Assembly (NCBI RefSeq): GCF_028554725.1
Contig: NC_071671.1
Location: forward strand, 18,723,501-18,787,500
Length of the DNA stretch: 64,000 bases
Origin: Zeugodacus cucurbitae
Lineage: Eukaryota; Arthropoda; Insecta; Diptera; Tephritidae
Reading direction: 5' to 3'
Shown here one piece after another: positions 52,083 through 64,000 of the stretch. The notes beneath the pieces are model-generated. The model searched no databases, was not told where the DNA came from, and was given only the letters and a program-made list of their open reading frames with translations. Numbering within the stretch: the first letter of the stretch is position 1; the number at the start of each line of letters is the position of its first letter. Made by a program: the position numbers and the translations under genes.

Positions 52083-54650
52083 GTTTAATATAATTCTCTT
52101 TGATATAAATATTACTCATATTTTTTAGGAAATATTTATTATTACAAACAAAAAGTCATAAGAAATTATTTCGAAACTTATTTTTCTAAGAGCATACTAT
52201 CCATTTGAAAACACTAAAATCATCGATATAAACAATATGAAAATTATACAGCCTTAAAAGTAAAAGCTTATTAGTCATTAAATGAGTTTAAGCGCTTTTA
52301 GCGTAATTAAGCTCGGCTAAGCGCCAAGCAATGTTTTGTGGGTGGTCGCGTGCGCTGGCCATTTTTGGTTTTAATAAGCTTATTTTCTCAATGTAGCTTT
52401 ATTCGCTGACTTTTTAACATGTCTTTTGTGCATGTGTATGTATGTTTATACATAGCTGTATGTATGTGTGTAGTATATAATACTTTTTGTATTTTTCTTT
52501 ACTTCATCACAAACAATTTTCTTAGCTGAATGAAGTTCAAAATTCATTGACGAGGAATTAATTCATAAATGTGTCGTTAAGTAGTTGTTATTGTTTTGTT
52601 GCCACGCCAGCAAAGCGTCGCTCATATAAAATCTGTAGATATTTGGCTCCGAAGCAACTTGGCGCTTAAAGAAAGTTTTTTTTTATTATTTATTTTTGGT
52701 TGTGTGCAAGCAGCTTTTTACTGTTTGTTTTTTTGTTGTTGGATTGGCACAAGTGCATTAGCTTGGAAATATAAAAATTAAATACACTTGAGTGGTTTAA
52801 TAATAAATGATCGTCACGTGTTCGTACGTAGCGCAACAAACAAGAAGAGAGAAGCTGGAGAGTTTTCAATTTAAAAGAGAACGAAAAAAATAATTAAAAA
52901 ATTAATGAACATGAAATGAAAAAGGTTTCAAAGATCGACTTATTAGCTGGAAGCCTTTGAGAAATATTTCTTAACAGCAATAACAATGATTATAAAAATC
53001 TTTGTATTATATATATACACCATTAAAAATAATATTTACATAAAAACAATAAAAATATAAAACTTGAGCAGAGCAATTATACTAATGTTGACGAAATATA
53101 CATCACATACATAGAAATGAATTTATGATCACTGAGCACATCACAGCCTCAGAGTCAGAAGTAGCTTAAGGGCGCTTGAACAGCACAAAGCCGGATCACG
53201 ACAACAACATGCCACCCTTTATCGTTAAAGTGTTAATCTTGTCACCAACAGACAATTTGCAGCCATGAAGAACATGTGGAACGCATAACTACAAAAACAA
53301 CAACAAATGCATATATACATGTTTGGAATTTGACTTACTTGCAGCGCAGCAAACAAACATACAAACAAACGTTGGAAGAACGAAGCTGCGTGTGACATTA
53401 AAACGCAGACGAAACATTTAAGCGCATAGCCAGGCAATTTGTAATGATCTGTTGCAGCATAAAAATGTTGTAGACCGCATATACATACAAACATACTTAC
53501 ATACATACATATAGAGAAGAATTTATATGTAGGAAGTTGCACTTGCCACAAAATGCCATGGCATGCCAATGTGGAGGGGCACACCAAAACACTGTTGACT
53601 GTTGACTTCTTCGAAGACTGTGATGTTGTTTGTAGCAGCGAAAATAAATGCTTGTGACATAAACAGAAATAAAATTAAGTTCGACAAAAACAACAAGGAG
53701 ACTGTCGAGGCTGCGGTAAATAGTAAATATGTATATGTGGAGCGGAGGCTTGGACGCAAATTATATGTGAAATGCAGATTCTGTGCGCCTGAGTCTTAAG
53801 CCTAGACAATTACAATTGAAACCCACAGAAATTATATGAAAAGTATTTTTCGAATCTTTAAGCCAAGCTTCGTTAACAATTTTATTTTTCATATTTGTAC
53901 TTCGTGTTATCGATGATCGGCTGTAATTGTAGATTTTTATATGCCATCACCAACAGCTTTTTAATGTTATGCACAAACAATAACAACAACATGAGCGAAA
54001 TGATCATCAGGCAAAAGTGTGTTGTGTGACGATTAATAAAGCGAAAACAACAACAACAACTACTACTACAAATGTGACAAACAAATGAGCATGCAGCACA
54101 AACGAACTCATGAAACATTAACAACAGCCACAACGTCGCCAGACAGTATCCTCCAAACATGCCACTTCCCCACCTCCTCTGCGAATTGCGATTGTAACCA
54201 CAAACACCACAGACGCAGCATGCATCCTTGCTTCTTCTGCATTCACCAACGATAAAAGGAATGCTATACCTTGCCACTTCCAAATGACTGCAAAAGAATA
54301 TGTTTGTCTGTATATATGTATGTATGTATTTCCATACAAAACTACACACATTGTTGGAGCAGCGCTTTGGTGTTCAACTCCAACTCGGCAGCATTGCTGT
54401 ACGCGATCGCCGAGACAATCACACCATCAGCGACATTAACAATCAACAATCGCCAGTCGGCCAGTCATCCAGCGGTCAACATTATCCGCTTAAAAACATT
54501 AGCAGCCAAGCAGCAGGAACAACAAAAAAGCCAACAACCACAACATAAGCAACAACTGTAATAATCTTTGCGTCAGCGTAAATAAGATCATAAAATTCAA
54601 CACTTAAAGAGTTGGGAGGACAACAGCAGAATACTGTGGCGCGCTTTTGA
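52083..54650. other. intron 5 sequence, nothing coding recognised
   Basis: 53.1-54.6 kb is of ordinary composition with CAACAACAACTACTACTACA-type tracts and overlapping ORFs on both strands, none with recognisable domains. It could be regulatory. Confidence 0.35.
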
Positions 54651-54659
54651 GGTTTTTTG

Positions 54660-55460
54660 GGAATGCAAATAATACTGAAAAAATAATTAAAAAAAAGTAA
54701 ATAATAAATAAAAAAATAATAATAATAATAATAAATAATAATTATAACATGTAATAAAAAACTTAAAAATTTAAAACAAATTATTTAAAAAATTAAAAAT
54801 ATTAAAATATAAATAGAAAATTACAAAAAAAAAAAAATGAATAGAAATTAAAAAAAAATTAAAAATAATAATTAAATTTTTAATTTCATAATAAAAAAAT
54901 TTAAAAAAATTAAGATATAAATAAAAAAATAACAATTATTTAAAAATATTAAAATATAAATAAAAAAATAACAATTATTTAAAAATACTAAAATATAAAT
55001 AAAAAATTACAAAACAAATATGTATAGAAATTAAAAAAAAAACTAAAATAATAATAAAAATTAAATTTTTAATTTAATAATAAAAAATTAAAACATATGA
55101 CAATTAAAATAAAAGTTAAGAACAAAAAATTATGAAAATGTTAATAATTAAAAAATTATCATAAAAGTTAAGAACAAATTATAAAAATTATAAACTAACT
55201 AAAACTAAAAAGATATAAAAATTAAAAACCAAAAAAAAAAAAAATAAAAATATAAAAACTAAAAAGATATAAAAATTAAAAAAATCATATTATTAAAAGC
55301 AAATAATATTCAAAATGTTAAAAGTATAATAAAATAATAACAAAAACGAAAACGAAAATTATATGAAATAATTAAAAATATATAAAATTATAAATTAATA
55401 AATGATATTAATTAAATAAAATTTTAATAAATAAATAAAATTTAAATAAAAATATTCACT
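54660..55460. repeat. A/T-only block with nested tandem repeats
   Basis: A 39-bp unit (TAAAAATATTAAAATATAAA plus TAAAAAAATAACAATTATT) repeats at 54902, 54941 and, partly, 54980. A longer segment with GAAATTAAAAAAAAA and AATTAAATTTTTAATTT occurs at about 54845 and again at about 55027, a period near 185 bp. The block lacks any GC-containing sequence of note. Confidence 0.55.
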
Positions 55461-57322
55461 TAAAAACCCTAATTTAAGAAAAATTTAAAATTGTTTTGAA
55501 ATTTTTCGGTTTTTGAATTTTCGAAAATTATATTAAAATCATTCGTCGACATTTTTCAGGTCTGTTAGTACTGTCGAAAAAATTTTGCACTTTTTTCAAA
55601 AAGATGATGAGATGAGTCCTTGAGCTTCTTATGCAATTAATCTATATCGATTAAAAATCATTGTAAAACATTTCGGAGTAAACTAGGAAAATAGTATCGT
55701 GGGGTTAGAGCCACTTTTTGATATGAGTTCTTTCAGTGATCTGTGAAATCCGCTATAAACTAGTACTATTGTCCTAGCAATACTAAAACTCTTTGATGAT
55801 CTCTGTAGTACAACTTTGAAAAAAATTCAGTCAGCTCTAAATTGAGATTCAATTAATTATGAAGAAAAATTTGTATTATGTTATGGCACCACTGTTCTAC
55901 ACACTTGTAAAAAAGCCCCAATCAGCTCGACGCTTACACGCTAGTCAACATAAACATGGTATACTGTTGAGAAAGCCACCAACAGCGGAGCAGCATACAG
56001 TGACTGCGGCTTAGAGACAGAAACGCAGACTAAATAAACTGAGCCAAGTACGCGCCGGGAAACTCATCAGGAATTTGTCAGATACGAGACTAGAGATTAG
56101 CGTGCGACAGCAATGAAATAACAATGCGTATGCGATGCGCAGACAGACAGACAGAGAAACGATCAGTGCTGATAACACACATAGTGACACGCATGATGGG
56201 GGAGGCGGTGTGCCATTGGTGGAGCTGACCAACGACAATTGTGGTGTCGAAACTGCTCAATAACTGGTGTGTATGTGTGTGATGTGTGACTGCGAGAAAA
56301 AAAAACGGAGGATCGGCGAGTCAGTGGCGGTGGTCCAGTGCAGTTGGCAACACATTATGACATACATACATATTTACGTTGTTGTTGTTGTTGCGCTGCA
56401 ATGTGAATGCTGCTTGTCCGCGTCTCTGATGCTTGATAGTGTCAATTGGCTGTGAAATATGACAAATGAGCTGTGCGTGGCCAGACTGTATGTCTCCAAT
56501 GCTGTTTAAAAAGCGCATGCCATGAGTAACTGAATTTGTAAAGTGCTTTGTGTATATGAAAATATGTATGTACTTTTGTACATAGAGCGTTCATTCAGTC
56601 GATCTCTATTTAATGTATGCAAGTCGCAAAAGAACCAGTTTACAGTTGGTTAGAAAAAAATCACGTTTCATTTCAGATGTGTCACAATAAAAGCGTCTAA
56701 CGATGACATAAAATGACAATCGTTGACAATTGGCGTTGATGCGGGCACAAGACAGATCATTAATATTTCTTATATGTATTTTAGTATGTTTGCATAGATA
56801 AAGTTATTATTTAGAATGTTAAAGGTTCGCAATTAAAATACTGTCGGTCATTCATTTATTTGCAGCGCATTTAAGACAATAAGCAAATTTTATTTTTGTT
56901 TGACTGTAGTAAATTTTAATTATGTAATGATTTTTATATGCAACAACAAAGCATCCGATTACTTGAAATCGTAAATAAAAACTTTTTTTGCTTAACAAAA
57001 ATAGAAAAAATCTTTGTTCTTTGTCGCAAAAAAATTTTTTTAAATGCTGAATTTTGACTAACTGTTAAGTAGTTTTGACAAATGTTTACCGCGTTTTCGG
57101 GTTCCTTTTTTTTCACTGTCCACCGTTAAAAATTATCGCTTTATCAATGGTTGCTTCAAAGCAATTGCGAAGTTATCTCAAAATTTATTGCGTAATAATG
57201 ATAATAACTAAAAAATGTTAAGTTTTTAAGAAAATTAATTGCTGTTTCCTTGAAAACATTGGTTAACGGTTGTAAGAAAGTTGAGTCACTTTATTGTTAG
57301 GGAGGATCAGCATTTACCTTAA
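55461..57322. other. intron 5 sequence, nothing recognised
   Basis: Ordinary-composition island at 55.9-56.7 kb including (GT)n-like GTGTATGTGTGTGATGTGTG near 56268; otherwise AT-rich. Confidence 0.35.
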
Positions 57323-58110
57323 TTAAAGGAAAGGATAAGCTCGGGTGGAACCGAACATTTTATGCTCTCGCTTTTTATTGATGTAATTTTTTAAAGATAA
57401 GATAATTTAACTCATATGTTAGGCATTAAGTCCAATAGAATAACAAAAATATGAGGGCTGAGGTAATTCCTGAACCGTTTTCATTTATTTCCACCATCAA
57501 GGTACACTATAACCAAGCCTATACGCTAATTTTGCTAAGATATCTCACTTATTAACCGATATATGCGGAATAACTTTGAAAAACAATAATATATATGGGA
57601 GCTAATGGAAGTTATATGAGCCGATTTTAATAATTTCCCCTGAATTACAATAAAATATCTGAGAGATTTAACGATATTTCGGTGAAAAATTACCCTTAGG
57701 CACTAAGTTCTTAATTTTCGGTATCCGGGGCCTTAAAAAGTTATAGTCTGATTTCGAAAAATTTTCCACAAGAGAAGCCACAGATGATATTTAGTCTTTA
57801 TGTAAAGTTTTATTCCGTTATCTTTATGGGTTGCTTATGTACATATATATTATAAAGTGAAGGAATCAGATGGAATTCAAAATTGAGTTATATGTGGGAA
57901 ATAGTCGTGGTTGTGAACCGATTTCGCCCATATTCCGTCCGTGTTATTAGGGTGTCAAGAAAGTATTACGTACATATGTTTCATTGAAATCGGTCGAGTA
58001 GTTTTTGAGATATTGTTTTTGACCCATAAGTGGGCGACGTCACACCCATTTTCTATTTCTTTTAAATCTGCGTGCAGCTCTCCTCTGCCATTTCTTCTGT
58101 AAAATCTCCT
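57323..58110 (+). mobile_element. interspersed hairpin-end repeat, copy D
   Basis: Starts AAAGGAAAGGATAAGCTCGG then GTGGAACCGAACATTTTATG and CTCTCGC, the diverged left end of copy A. It shares GTCGTGGTTGTGAACCGATTTC, ATCGGTCGAGTAGTTTTTGA and TGACCCATAAGTGGGCGACG. It stops about 58108, without the TTGCGAGAGTATAAAA end, so the right end is missing. Its first part also matches copy C. Confidence 0.65.
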
Positions 58111-61100
58111 GTCTATTTCTATTTATGGGACCCTTCACTGAATAACAATAATAAAATCACAACAAGAAGAAGCAGTAGAGGCCAGAGCCAATGAAAACCC
58201 AAGAATCTGAAATAATTATCAATAAATTTCTGGTTGAGCAGAGTTCGATCAGTGGTATTATATCTTAAGCTAGATTCTACGTAGGTTTTTCTCCCCAATT
58301 TCTATTTTATTAATTTAAAATTTCAGAAATATTTCGAACTTAGCTTTCTATAATCTTCATTGTTTGGTTTGGTTCCCATAACAGATTAAAAATGTTTCGC
58401 AAAACATAACAGTCAGTAGCAACAACTTTTAACTCCCGCAGCACTCTTCAACTTAAACCACTTCTGTTGATCACATATTTCAAGCTCCTGTTTCCTTAAA
58501 AAATATCATGATAACAAAACCAACAACAACAAAAATCAACTCAACAAGCTTGCTTTTGCTAACGCTTACAAACATGTGTGTTAAATACACATGTGTTGCT
58601 TGCGTATATAAAAAAAACCACATAAATTATTTGAAAATTTATGATCGACACCTTTTTCGATTTGTTTGTTGTGTCTTTGCTTGTTTTTATTGTTTTTCAA
58701 TTCAACCAACAACACTGATTTGTTGTCGTGTTTCTTAATGCTCTTTATCGTTTTCGTAAATTTTTAATAGCCCAAACCGTCAGCCAACGAGCCACAAGGC
58801 GCGCAAGGTTGTATGCACAAAGATAATAAAAATTATAGCTGCTGTGACAATCATTTGGAGATTTTTGCTGACTGATAAAAAATCTGTATACCATTTTATA
58901 TTATCACTTTTTGTTTTTACTCGTTTTTTACTTGTTTTTTTGTTTACTGCTTTTGAATGGTAACATGTCTTTTTGTGGTCGAAAAACGATTTATTAAAAT
59001 CTTTTATTAGGTGTGTGTGGTGATTGTGTGAACGTATGCTTGTAGTTACATATTTGTATAAATGTACATATGTACATATTTTGTATGTAATTTAGGATTT
59101 TGTGTTAAAGAATGCGATACAATGAAGATCAGGTGCTTGAAGAATGTAAGAACGTTATAAAATAACTTTTAATTATTTTTAATTAGTCTCTGTCATTGTT
59201 AAATAATAAATTCTAAAATAATTATTATTTTCCATTTTATTTAAAAATTAATTTTTTTTTAAGTAAAATAATTATTATTTTCAATTTTATTTAAAATTAA
59301 TTTTTTTTAAATTATATTTTTCATTTTTTTTTTAACTTTAAAAAATATTAAAATCAATATTTTTTTTTGTATTTTATTAAAAAATTAATTTGAAAAATTT
59401 AATTTTTAATTTTAAAATAAATTTTTTTATCCAATAATTTTAACATTAAAGTACATAAATATAGGTATATGTATGTTTGTATGTAAGTATTGATAAAATA
59501 TATTTATTTTCAAAAGCAACCCCTCTTTACATCTCCTATCTTGACCACATTTAAGCTACTTATCGTATTTAACTCTTACAATGAACTTCAACTTGCTGCT
59601 GTGGTTCGCATAAGCATTCAATACACACACACACACATCCTCGTTTGTATAAGCTTTGCGCAGTTAATGAATAGTCACTTTCAAGTGCTTCAATTGCATT
59701 GCTGCTTGCCATTGGAAAGGCGTGAAGCCATTTAAAATCACCTTTACTTTTTATTGGCGTTTCACTCTACACAACAATGGGCGTGCTTCTCTCTCTTTCC
59801 TGTCATACACATTCCGTGCGCACGCACATACAAACACATGTATAGACATTTATAATGAGAAAAGTGTCAACATTGGCATATTTTTACGCCAATTCAAGAA
59901 GTCGTAACATAGGATTCCATTTATTCAATTACTCTATGTGTGAATGTATGTATATGCGTATATATATGAATGAGGCAGTAATAAAAAATCAGCTAAAACA
60001 AGTGGACATCAATGCTTTGGTTAAGTGTTGAATGAAGGTCGTAAACGAGTTCTAGTGGCGAGTTTCATCAAGTGTCAATTGGGTGGGGTCATGTAGATAG
60101 GGTTGTTGTGCATGAAGACCCATAAATGTTTTACATTCTTTGGAATACCAAAAAAGTGTGTATGTAATACGGGGTAAAATTCCATTTGCTCACTAAGTTA
60201 TTACTAATAATTCATAAAAAAATAGATTTCATAAAATATATTGTTTATTTTATGTTTGAAATGAAGAAATTATGTTTTTCGTTCTTTCAAATTAAGACTT
60301 GTCCATTGACCTTATCCCATAACTGAATGAGTTTTAAGGAGTTTTTGAACGACAAATGGTATTTAACATCGAGTATATAAAAAAATCTGTTATCGAGTAA
60401 CAATCACCGTTAGAAAAAAATTTACGAAAATTTTCGATTGTACTTCTATTTAGATTAGAGCGCATAATATATTTAGCATAAGGCCTCCGACTTATCCATA
60501 GTTTTTCAATTACACAGATTAACAGTTGCGTAGAACTCCTAATTTGACTTACAAGGTATAGATATTTTAAACCGTTTCTGATGACGACTAAAAATTTAAT
60601 GTGAAAGGGTAGTATCCTGGATACTACGATATGATTTGGATAATTCCAAACTTATTATGAAAGTTTGTCAAGCTCGAAAAATATTTTTGAACCGAGCTTG
60701 TTATCCCTGAGATAATTTACAGCGGATTTTATGAGATGATTTCTCAGGTCTTAACTACATAGATCACAATCTAAATGTCTATAAAAGGAAATAAAAAGCG
60801 ATCCGAAGACCGTTCAAACAAGACCATAAACTTGTTTTGGGGTAATTTTGATAGCGGACAGAACGAAATAGTTCTCCTTTAGGAAAAAAGAAATCAAGGA
60901 GCAAAATAAGACGCAGAAATAATACTTTAGAAAAGTCAATAAGTGTTCCAGTTTAAAGGAATTGAACAGTTAGGGTGGAAAAATGTATGGAAGTCAATTA
61001 AATCCTCCGAGTTGTTAAGTCAAGCTTAGTTGGATCTCTCTCGGGAACACAGTCGCCGCTTGCGTCCAAGAGTTTCTGCTATCTCCTCTTTCAACCACCA

Positions 61101-61179
61101 TCCCAATATCTTACTGTTGTTATTAACAATTTATTATATATTTTTTACAACGAAATTGCATTAAGTCACGAGGATCATG
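58111..61179. other. intron 5 sequence, nothing recognised
   Basis: Includes an A/T-only run at 59200-59440 and ACATATGTACATAT near 59065. CA/AC microsatellite CACACACACACA near 59623. No gene-like frame. Confidence 0.4.
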
Positions 61180-61520
61180 ATCAAGGGGGATCCGATGTGC
61201 TCTTGCGCTCTAGCGCGTGATCACTGTACCTCTCGCAAGCTCGGTAAACCATGATCTACAACAAGAACCTGCTCGGTTGCGAGATGCTTTCGGCCCAGAG
61301 TGAGTTTGGAAATCCTGCCGGACGCAAACTACCATAGTTTTATGAAGGAACGCCAGGTGGAAACATCATCAAGTAATTTCCTCCTCCACTGTCTAGAGTT
61401 CGATAGACTGACGTTGAAACATTATGGTAGTTATACTTTTGGCGAACCAAGCGAACTTTTTGCAATAAACCTTAGCTGCCTAATCTCGCTGGGTCAGGTT
61501 TACCAATCTTTATAGTCCCT
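61180..61520 (+). mobile_element. decayed LINE fragment (RNase H-type family)
   Basis: Plus strand reads STTRTCSVARCF (near 61255-61290), matching STTSTCAVARSF of the copy at 19456-20936. Later FMKERQVETSSSNFLLHCLE, LTLKHYG and SELFAINLSCL match MEEGEMESSKHFLLHCPA, LRLKHLG and SELARIDITSL. About 90 residues between these blocks are deleted, and frames change. It is in sense orientation in so intron 5. Confidence 0.72.
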
Positions 61521-64000
61521 CTTTTTCCGTAGGAATGTATGCATATTCATTGATGCGCTCGCACATTTCTTCGTTCATTCATTTTTGGCTTAAAGTCGCG
61601 AAACTAAAGATGACTAACGAGTAAATTAACAGCTAGAAATTGGCACAAGTCGTGCCAAGGAAAAAAACAGCTGACGATATTTCCAAACATAAACACGAGG
61701 CGAATGACTGCACGACGACATAGGGCAGGCAGCAAATGACTCCTATTCTCCCATACACTGAAGAGTGGGGAACCTTTAGAGGGCAAGCAGAGAGACCGAA
61801 CAAAGCGCAAACAAAGAGAAATTTCATAAACACAAAAATGTTAAATACAAAAATAAAATACAAAATAAAAAAGTTAAAGAAACATGTAGGAAAAAGATGT
61901 GAGCAACAACAACGAAAGCAAACGCAAAAAGCACAAGCAGAAAAAGGCAGCGCGCAGAGGGGAAATTTTAATGAAAAATGGAAGTTGAAGGCAAAAACAA
62001 AAAAAAAAAATGGAATAAATAAAGACAAACACACGCACATTTTGTTGAAATTTGATACGTTGTTGAATTTAGCCCCGCCGGCAGCCGTCAGCAACAACAC
62101 CAACAACAGTAATAACAAAAACAACAAGCGCAACAAAACCAGCGACGACTGACAGCAAGTAGGAAAATAAAGAAAAATACAACAACAACAAAACGAACAG
62201 CATCAACCAACAACAACATACGAATAACCGTGCCACAGCAACCACCATAAAACCAGAAAGCAACAAACGAGCGAATGAATGCATACAACAAATGAAACGA
62301 ACCAAAACGCCGCGCAGTCGAGCGTTACCGTAGCGCACAGGAGGCGCTAATGTGGGGAGGACGAGGAGGCATAACTGCAAAAAATACCAACAACAACAAC
62401 AATAACAAGCAAATAAAGACAGCAGCAAGCTACATAAATGTCACTACAAAAATGAGAGGCGCACACAAGGGAGCTTACAACACCATCACAAGCACCACCA
62501 CGACAGTCGCAGGGTGCGGCAAGCGAGGCAATGCGCTGCAGCAAGAATGGACGGACGTGCAATGTGTAGAGTCGCATACAAATGACGCTACACAGCGCTT
62601 CTGTTGTTAGTTGTTGCTTTTCTCCGCGCTTTCAGTTGACAATGAAGACCACGACGACCGTCGGCGGCTCGCAATGGCGAATCATCATCATCGTCGCAGG
62701 GAACTCTCTAGTTTGCTATACATACATACATATTTGTTTGCTTGTTTGTTGTTTATATACTCGCACCCTTATGCGCTGGACATGCCATACCAACGCCGCC
62801 TGCTGCTGGCTGGCTGACTCACCGTTGAGGTGTGCGCGCCTATGACGTAGATTCGACATTTCACTGGCTGCTGGTTAGCACTAGCTGTATGTATTCCATA
62901 GACTGCGCATTTGTGTTGAAGATATTGTGCTGAAGTTGGATAATTTGATGTGTTGATGTCTTTTTTAGCGAGTTTCGTTTATTTCTGAAGACTAATTTGC
63001 GAATTACTTTCTCGTTGTTTAGTTAAATGGGTCTGGCTTTCGATCAGGGGTTTGTTGAGAGCATAATACTTGGGGGTTTTAAAGTGAATTTGGTCAATTT
63101 TAAGGAAAATGAAATTTTTAAGAATTAAAATATTCGGAAACAATTGATAGACTAACCTTATTTATTGACTATTTTAATTGCCAATCCGTTGAATTACTAC
63201 TCTTCAATCGAATATAGAAAGGTTGATTAAATAATTGTCGACTCGATACGAAGTATTAAGAAGCAAAAGGTCAGTCCCGTTGAGAAAAGTATTAGATACA
63301 GATCATAAATTTTGAACAAAATTCCCGTCGACTTTGTACAATATACATACTTCAGATGAGCTGAAACATGTAAGAAAAGCATCCAAGAAGTCATTATCAA
63401 CTTCTCAGCACAATGATTGTGATTGGAAAATTATAAATTTTTGTAAGTACCTCTAACAAAGGGTATTTCAAAGTGAACAGGTTTCGGAAAATATTAGCTA
63501 TTTGCTCAAAATACTTCAAATAAGCTGAAACTTAAAATACATACATAATTCATTTATAGTTCCACTGCCTACTAAAGCTCAAGTGTAAGTGATCTCATTC
63601 GCTCATTTACCTACAAAAGTGCATAGATAAGATCTATAAAGGGTTAGAGAGTAGCGAATCGAACATACTACGTGTGAGTTAACTGTTGAAGCAAATCCAT
63701 AACACTTACTATGCAACCTTTCGAGACACGAGGAATCGTGTTGTATTTCTCTCTTTGGTGGATAAATACTTATTTTCGCTCCAAAGAATATGTTGTTGCT
63801 TTCATGTTGTTGCTTTCATATGTAACATTTTTAAGAAAGCAGCAAAGCATTAGATAGGGAGTAGAGAAATGAGGAATTAAAGACGGCTTCTTCAACATAA
63901 GATTTCATTTTTCAACTTCATAAGTATCAGGGAAATTTAATACAGCTTAATACATTTTTTTCGCACTCACTTAAAAAAACTAAACTATTGTAAATTTAGC
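61521..64000. other. intron 5 end of window; ordinary-composition island 61.6-62.9 kb
   Basis: 61.6-62.9 kb is GC-containing and CAA-rich, so long frames of Cys/Val/Phe on the minus strand and Asn/Lys/Gln on the plus strand arise from repeats. The sequence resembles fly leader or enhancer DNA, but no exon of so or of another gene is recognised. 62.9-64.0 kb is AT-rich and featureless. Confidence 0.35.

Larger units (their letters stand above)
43168..64000 (+). other. so: so intron 5, more than 20.8 kb, no downstream exon seen
   Basis: From the strong donor at 43168 to the window end no + strand reading frame resembles the Drosophila So tail after the homeodomain (which begins GSTDKQ and is rich in Ser and Gln). 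The final exon is therefore outside, or too diverged to recognise. The stretch carries at least six transposon-derived segments listed separately, plus ordinary-composition islands at about 43310-44290, 46.6-47.2, 53.1-54.6, 55.9-56.8 and 61.6-62.9 kb that could be enhancers but have no specific support. Confidence 0.7.

Noticed and set aside
53225..54561. Several overlapping ORFs on both strands (120-155 residues)
   Set aside because: They arise from CAA tracts and ordinary intron sequence; none shows a domain, and opposite-strand frames overlap.
55884..55911. GGCACCACTGT resembling the Transib right end
   Set aside because: Only 11 bases match, with no partner end or target duplication found.
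61633..62577. Overlapping Cys/Val/Leu-rich minus-strand ORFs and Asn/Lys-rich plus-strand ORFs
   Set aside because: Same cause: CAA/TTG repeats avoid stops in several frames. No homology recognised.

Overview
The window is eukaryotic and comes from a higher (cyclorrhaphan) fly, most likely a tephritid fruit fly. The case rests on one recognisable host gene, a very close homologue of Drosophila sine oculis (so), on long AT-rich non-coding DNA with many ACATACATATGTA and CAA/TTG tracts, and on a typical fly repeat load (rosa-type DD41D mariner, Transib, RTE and RNase H-type LINEs, Helitron, hAT and TTAA-type MITEs). There are no operons, bacterial signals, tRNAs or rRNAs.

Host gene. sine oculis is on the + strand. 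Its start codon is at 39038 and five coding exons are visible (39038-39346, 39459-39669, 39829-39956, 40789-40893, 43112-43167). All have GT/AG junctions and keep frame, giving 269 codons plus two bases. They encode the low-complexity N-terminus, the whole SIX domain and the whole homeodomain. The last visible intron starts at 43168, and no exon for the C-terminal tail was found before the window ends, so that intron exceeds 20.8 kb. About 39 kb upstream of the ATG shows no other host gene. It holds weak candidate promoter signals (Inr+DPE at 11161, TATA/GAGA at 37.9 kb) and a good 3' splice site at 38904/38905 for a 5' UTR exon. A Pax6-like site with homeodomain sites sits in intron 4 near 41.73 kb, a candidate counterpart of the Pax6-driven eye enhancer known from an intron of Drosophila so.

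Mobile DNA, left to right: deleted mariner (797-1134); LINE 3' end (about 3340-3500, minus); repeat family with a TTCGG/CCGAA hairpin (6821-7960); LINE 3' end (12550-12850, minus); TTAA MITE (13520-13706); hAT-type MITE with 8-bp target duplication (18685-19158); 5'-truncated LINE with RNase H (19456-20936); second hairpin-repeat copy (about 21047-21891); second deleted mariner (about 22060-22420); unnamed 1.3-kb element with 17-bp inverted ends and repeated TGTCGCACGGGACA (24168-25463); Helitron with helicase remnant (26356-27949), interrupted by a hairpin-repeat fragment; Transib with a RAG1-like transposase C-terminus (29047-30468); DD41D mariner starting 6 bp past the Transib target duplication (30480-31412). 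Inside so intron 5 lie a short Helitron (44937-45349), a LINE fragment (45510-46070), a Kolobok-like MITE (49247-49957), an internally deleted RTE with intact ends (50361-52068), another hairpin repeat (57323-58110) and a last LINE fragment (61180-61520).

Two four-unit tandem arrays with periods near 200 bp (2639-3330 and 9636-10300) are not explained by any recognised element. The most notable single object is the Transib: it combines CACAGTG ends (the heptamer of V(D)J recombination signals), a 5-bp CAGCG duplication and an ORF resembling the catalytic C-terminus of RAG1.
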